Shown: in pieces, positions 61,601 through 64,000 of the stretch
Layout of the letters: every line of letters starts with the position of its first letter
Position numbering within the stretch: position 1 is the stretch's first letter
Source of the DNA: Pithys albifrons albifrons
Lineage: Eukaryota; Chordata; Aves; Passeriformes; Thamnophilidae
Direction: 5' to 3'
Assembly (NCBI RefSeq): GCF_047495875.1
Contig: NC_092461.1
Coordinates: forward strand, 91,394,431 to 91,458,430
Length of the DNA: 64,000 bases
Program-made: the position numbers and the translations under genes
Notes under the pieces: generated by a model
Databases searched by the model: none
Told to the model about the DNA's origin: nothing
Seen by the model: the letters and a program-made list of their open reading frames with translations, nothing else

Positions 61601-64000
61601 CTGAACACATTTCCTTAAGTGCTCCTTAGAAAACAGGGAGAAAAAGTTCTAGCTTTCTTTTATTTAAGTTTCAATTAATGAAAATATTTACAGTGTCTTT
61701 TGAACACAGAAAAAGAAATACCTGTTAGTATATTGTAAAAAAATGTCAAGTGTTTTAAAATTTAGATTGTGCTTCAGCTATTTTATGTTTTTAGAGAACT
61801 ACCACAGTAATACCAATTTCTGCTGCTACTCTTCCAACTAGTGGTATTGAAAATTACTTTTTTCACATGAAGATCTGGAAGGTTATGCTAGATGGGGGAA
61901 GCAGGTAAAGATACTTTTCTCTTTTGCAAAGATTTGCTTATGAAAACAGGAGAATAGAGCATGATGTAAGACAAAAATTGAAATTATTTTTTATTCCTTT
62001 GCAATAAAGATTGAACATTTATCATTTTCTTGGGTGCACAGTCTTCCATAGCAAACCAGCAGTGTCATGTTAGAGATAAAAAAAACCCACTTTTCCTCAC
62101 AGTTTGAAGTTTGAATACTTATAATTATGCTTCTTTTCCATGATGAAATAAAACAAATTGCACAGTTTGAGGTCATGGATAATATTTAGGTTTTCAGTAA
62201 AATTGTGTCATAAAAAAGGAACATCAAACATGCAAATTGTTTTGAATTGTCACCAAACTGAAAAGCAGTTTTTACTGGTGCAGCACAACCCATTGAGTTA
62301 TGTCATCTGAACATCAGCTACTGGCTACTTTTTTCCACAGTGAAATAAAAGAGTGAAGGCTGTTCCACTTCATATCAAAGTAAACTGTTAAGCTTAGGTG
62401 GGTGAGGGTTTTTTATTTGTTGTGGGGTTTTAATTTTTTTAACTTTTAATTTATTTCAGTATTAAATGTAACATTATGTTTTAATAAAAAATAGAATTTC
62501 TCTTTGTAAAACATTGATGAGGTGATAACTTTTGACTTAAAACAACCTGTGTTCATAAATATTTTTATTTACTCTGTGTACAAAGAAACAAAGCAATCAA
62601 AAATGTTTCACTCAACTTCACTTGGCAACACTAGACATCTTTTAGTTTATGTTACTGGCATAGAAAAGATTTGCCAGTCTTCCAAAGCTCCTGAGATTTA
62701 CTTCACACCATCAATGCAAATATGTATGGCAAAACTACAACTATTTGAAATCAAGAAAAGCCTGACCATATTCTTCTCGAGAGTGACATAATTTCAGGGT
62801 GCCTGAACCTTACAGAATTTTAGTATAAACCTGGACTCACCTAAAGGGAGCTTTGCAAAAACCAACAACTAGAGGGGAGTGAAGACCCACAGTCTACTCA
62901 GATATGTTACCTCCTCAGGAGCTGAAGAAGTGGTGACTGAGCAGCACATGCATCACTGTATGGGATAACCAGCATCCTCCATTTTGGCCAATTAAGTGTT
63001 CTGATACACCTTTTCAGGTTCAAAAACTTCTCTTTAAGTAGTTGAATCAATATGATACTTACGGAGAAATCATAGTGCTAATGTTGTTTTTTCTTTACAA
63101 CTCTTCTCTTTCATGGCCTTTATTATTACTGTCATTATCAAAATTAGATGTGGACTTTGAGAAAATAGAAGGGTGCAGTTTGTTTTTTGATATGCATACT
63201 CAGAAAACAAATCACTGTTCCAATAAATTGACCACCAGCTTCCATGGCTATTTCACTGCAGAACCAGAGCATTTATGAAACTACTGCTTCCACTTGCCAG
63301 CCATAACTCTCCCCTAAATTCATCTGGTGAAAGACCTGTTTTTCTTTAGCAAGTAGTCAATGAAGAGCTGAATTAAGTGCTTCTCAAGTCAGCAAAAGCT
63401 TTTGAGACAACCATATCATTCTTTTTCCTTCCTTTCCCCCTTTTCTTCCCCAAAATAGGGCCAAGCAGCACCAATGCCTGAAACATTAAGCAATCAATGG
63501 ATGTTGTATCAGATCACAAACCAGAAAAGAAAATCTATATGATAACACTCATCCCTTATTTCAGAAGGGACATATTTTGCCTTCTGCAGAAAGATCTGTG
63601 CCATTTCCAGCCAGATGTTACAGAAAGTTATACAAACCTCCTGGTTCCACATGTTTTCAGGAAGATTTTACATGACTAGGTTATGCTCATAATTTATTTG
63701 TTATTTTATAGGTTTTTTTCCTCTTCAAGCAATTCCTATCATGCTACCCAGCACTTGCTATTGATTCCAGCCAAGCTCAGACATCCCTCGGGTGGAGATA
63801 CAGAGGCAGAACTGATATATCAGTTTAACGGCACCTACATATCCTTCTTGTCATGAGGATCTATGTGTAACCTATTAGGAGCAGCTCCCTGTCCATTTTT
63901 GATAGAGAGCTGCACAGAAGGTCAGAGAAAGAGTGAGCAGGATGTGTCCTGAAAGGTCATTTTCTGATCTTAATTATTCTGATGTAATTCCATTGAATTA
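58651..64000. other. AT-rich non-coding sequence
   Basis: Nothing recognisable as a gene, RNA gene or transposon. Frames of 60-89 residues lack motifs. T-rich runs occur at about 62407-62455 and a pyrimidine-rich run at about 63420-63450. Confidence 0.5.

Noticed and set aside
1..64000. CRISPR array, operon, prophage or other prokaryotic system
   Set aside because: The repeat content is avian and there are no dense coding regions or regularly spaced direct repeats.

Overview
The window looks like bird DNA, intergenic or inside a very long intron. It is AT-rich and I find no protein-coding gene, no rRNA gene and no free-standing tRNA gene. The bird assignment rests on several CR1 LINE copies ending in the ATTCTATG-type 3' repeat, and on solo LTRs of the avian endogenous-retrovirus type with TG...CA ends and 5-bp target duplications. 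I cannot name the species. The only long coding-like frame with recognisable protein motifs is the broken reverse transcriptase of a CR1 LINE (about 5.57-6.83 kb). Nearly all other open frames fall in repeats, in purine-rich tracts or in unique AT-rich DNA and show no family motifs.

Layout. 0-5.5 kb: AT-rich unique sequence with a 118-bp 5'-truncated SINE/LINE tail (3683-3800) bounded by a perfect 13-bp target duplication, plus a 22-bp perfect palindrome (4040-4061). 5.57-6.83 kb: a fairly well preserved CR1. 7.4-9.0 kb: a nested cluster, in which a GC-richer unclassified segment is interrupted by a solo LTR (7867-8730) that is itself interrupted by a full-length SINE (8322-8650). 9-23.9 kb: mostly unique AT-rich DNA with an old CR1 (12.2-12.8 kb) and a 220-bp near-homopurine tract (19.16-19.38 kb). 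23.96-24.58 kb: a solo LTR. 26.06-26.56 and 34.47-34.92 kb: two inverted copies of an unclassified repeat about 8 kb apart. 28.58-28.94 kb: a CR1. 33.46-33.99 kb: a solo LTR. 42.57-45.5 kb: a CR1 remnant, a solo LTR, an LTR-like fragment and a CR1 3' tip. 51.37-52.23 kb: two CR1 remnants. 53.6-54.15 kb: a possible LTR. The rest, including 54.2-64 kb, is AT-rich with few or no recognisable features.

The most interesting item is the SINE at 8322-8650. Read on the minus strand it starts with a tRNA-Gln(CTG)-like head with good A and B boxes, continues into a stretch that closely resembles the internal promoter region of 5S rRNA, and ends in a body with a terminal stem-loop and a short ATAC-like tail. 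That 3' end is unlike CR1, so a different LINE must have mobilised it. The second copy shares only the 3' end. I cannot tell without a repeat library whether this family is already catalogued.
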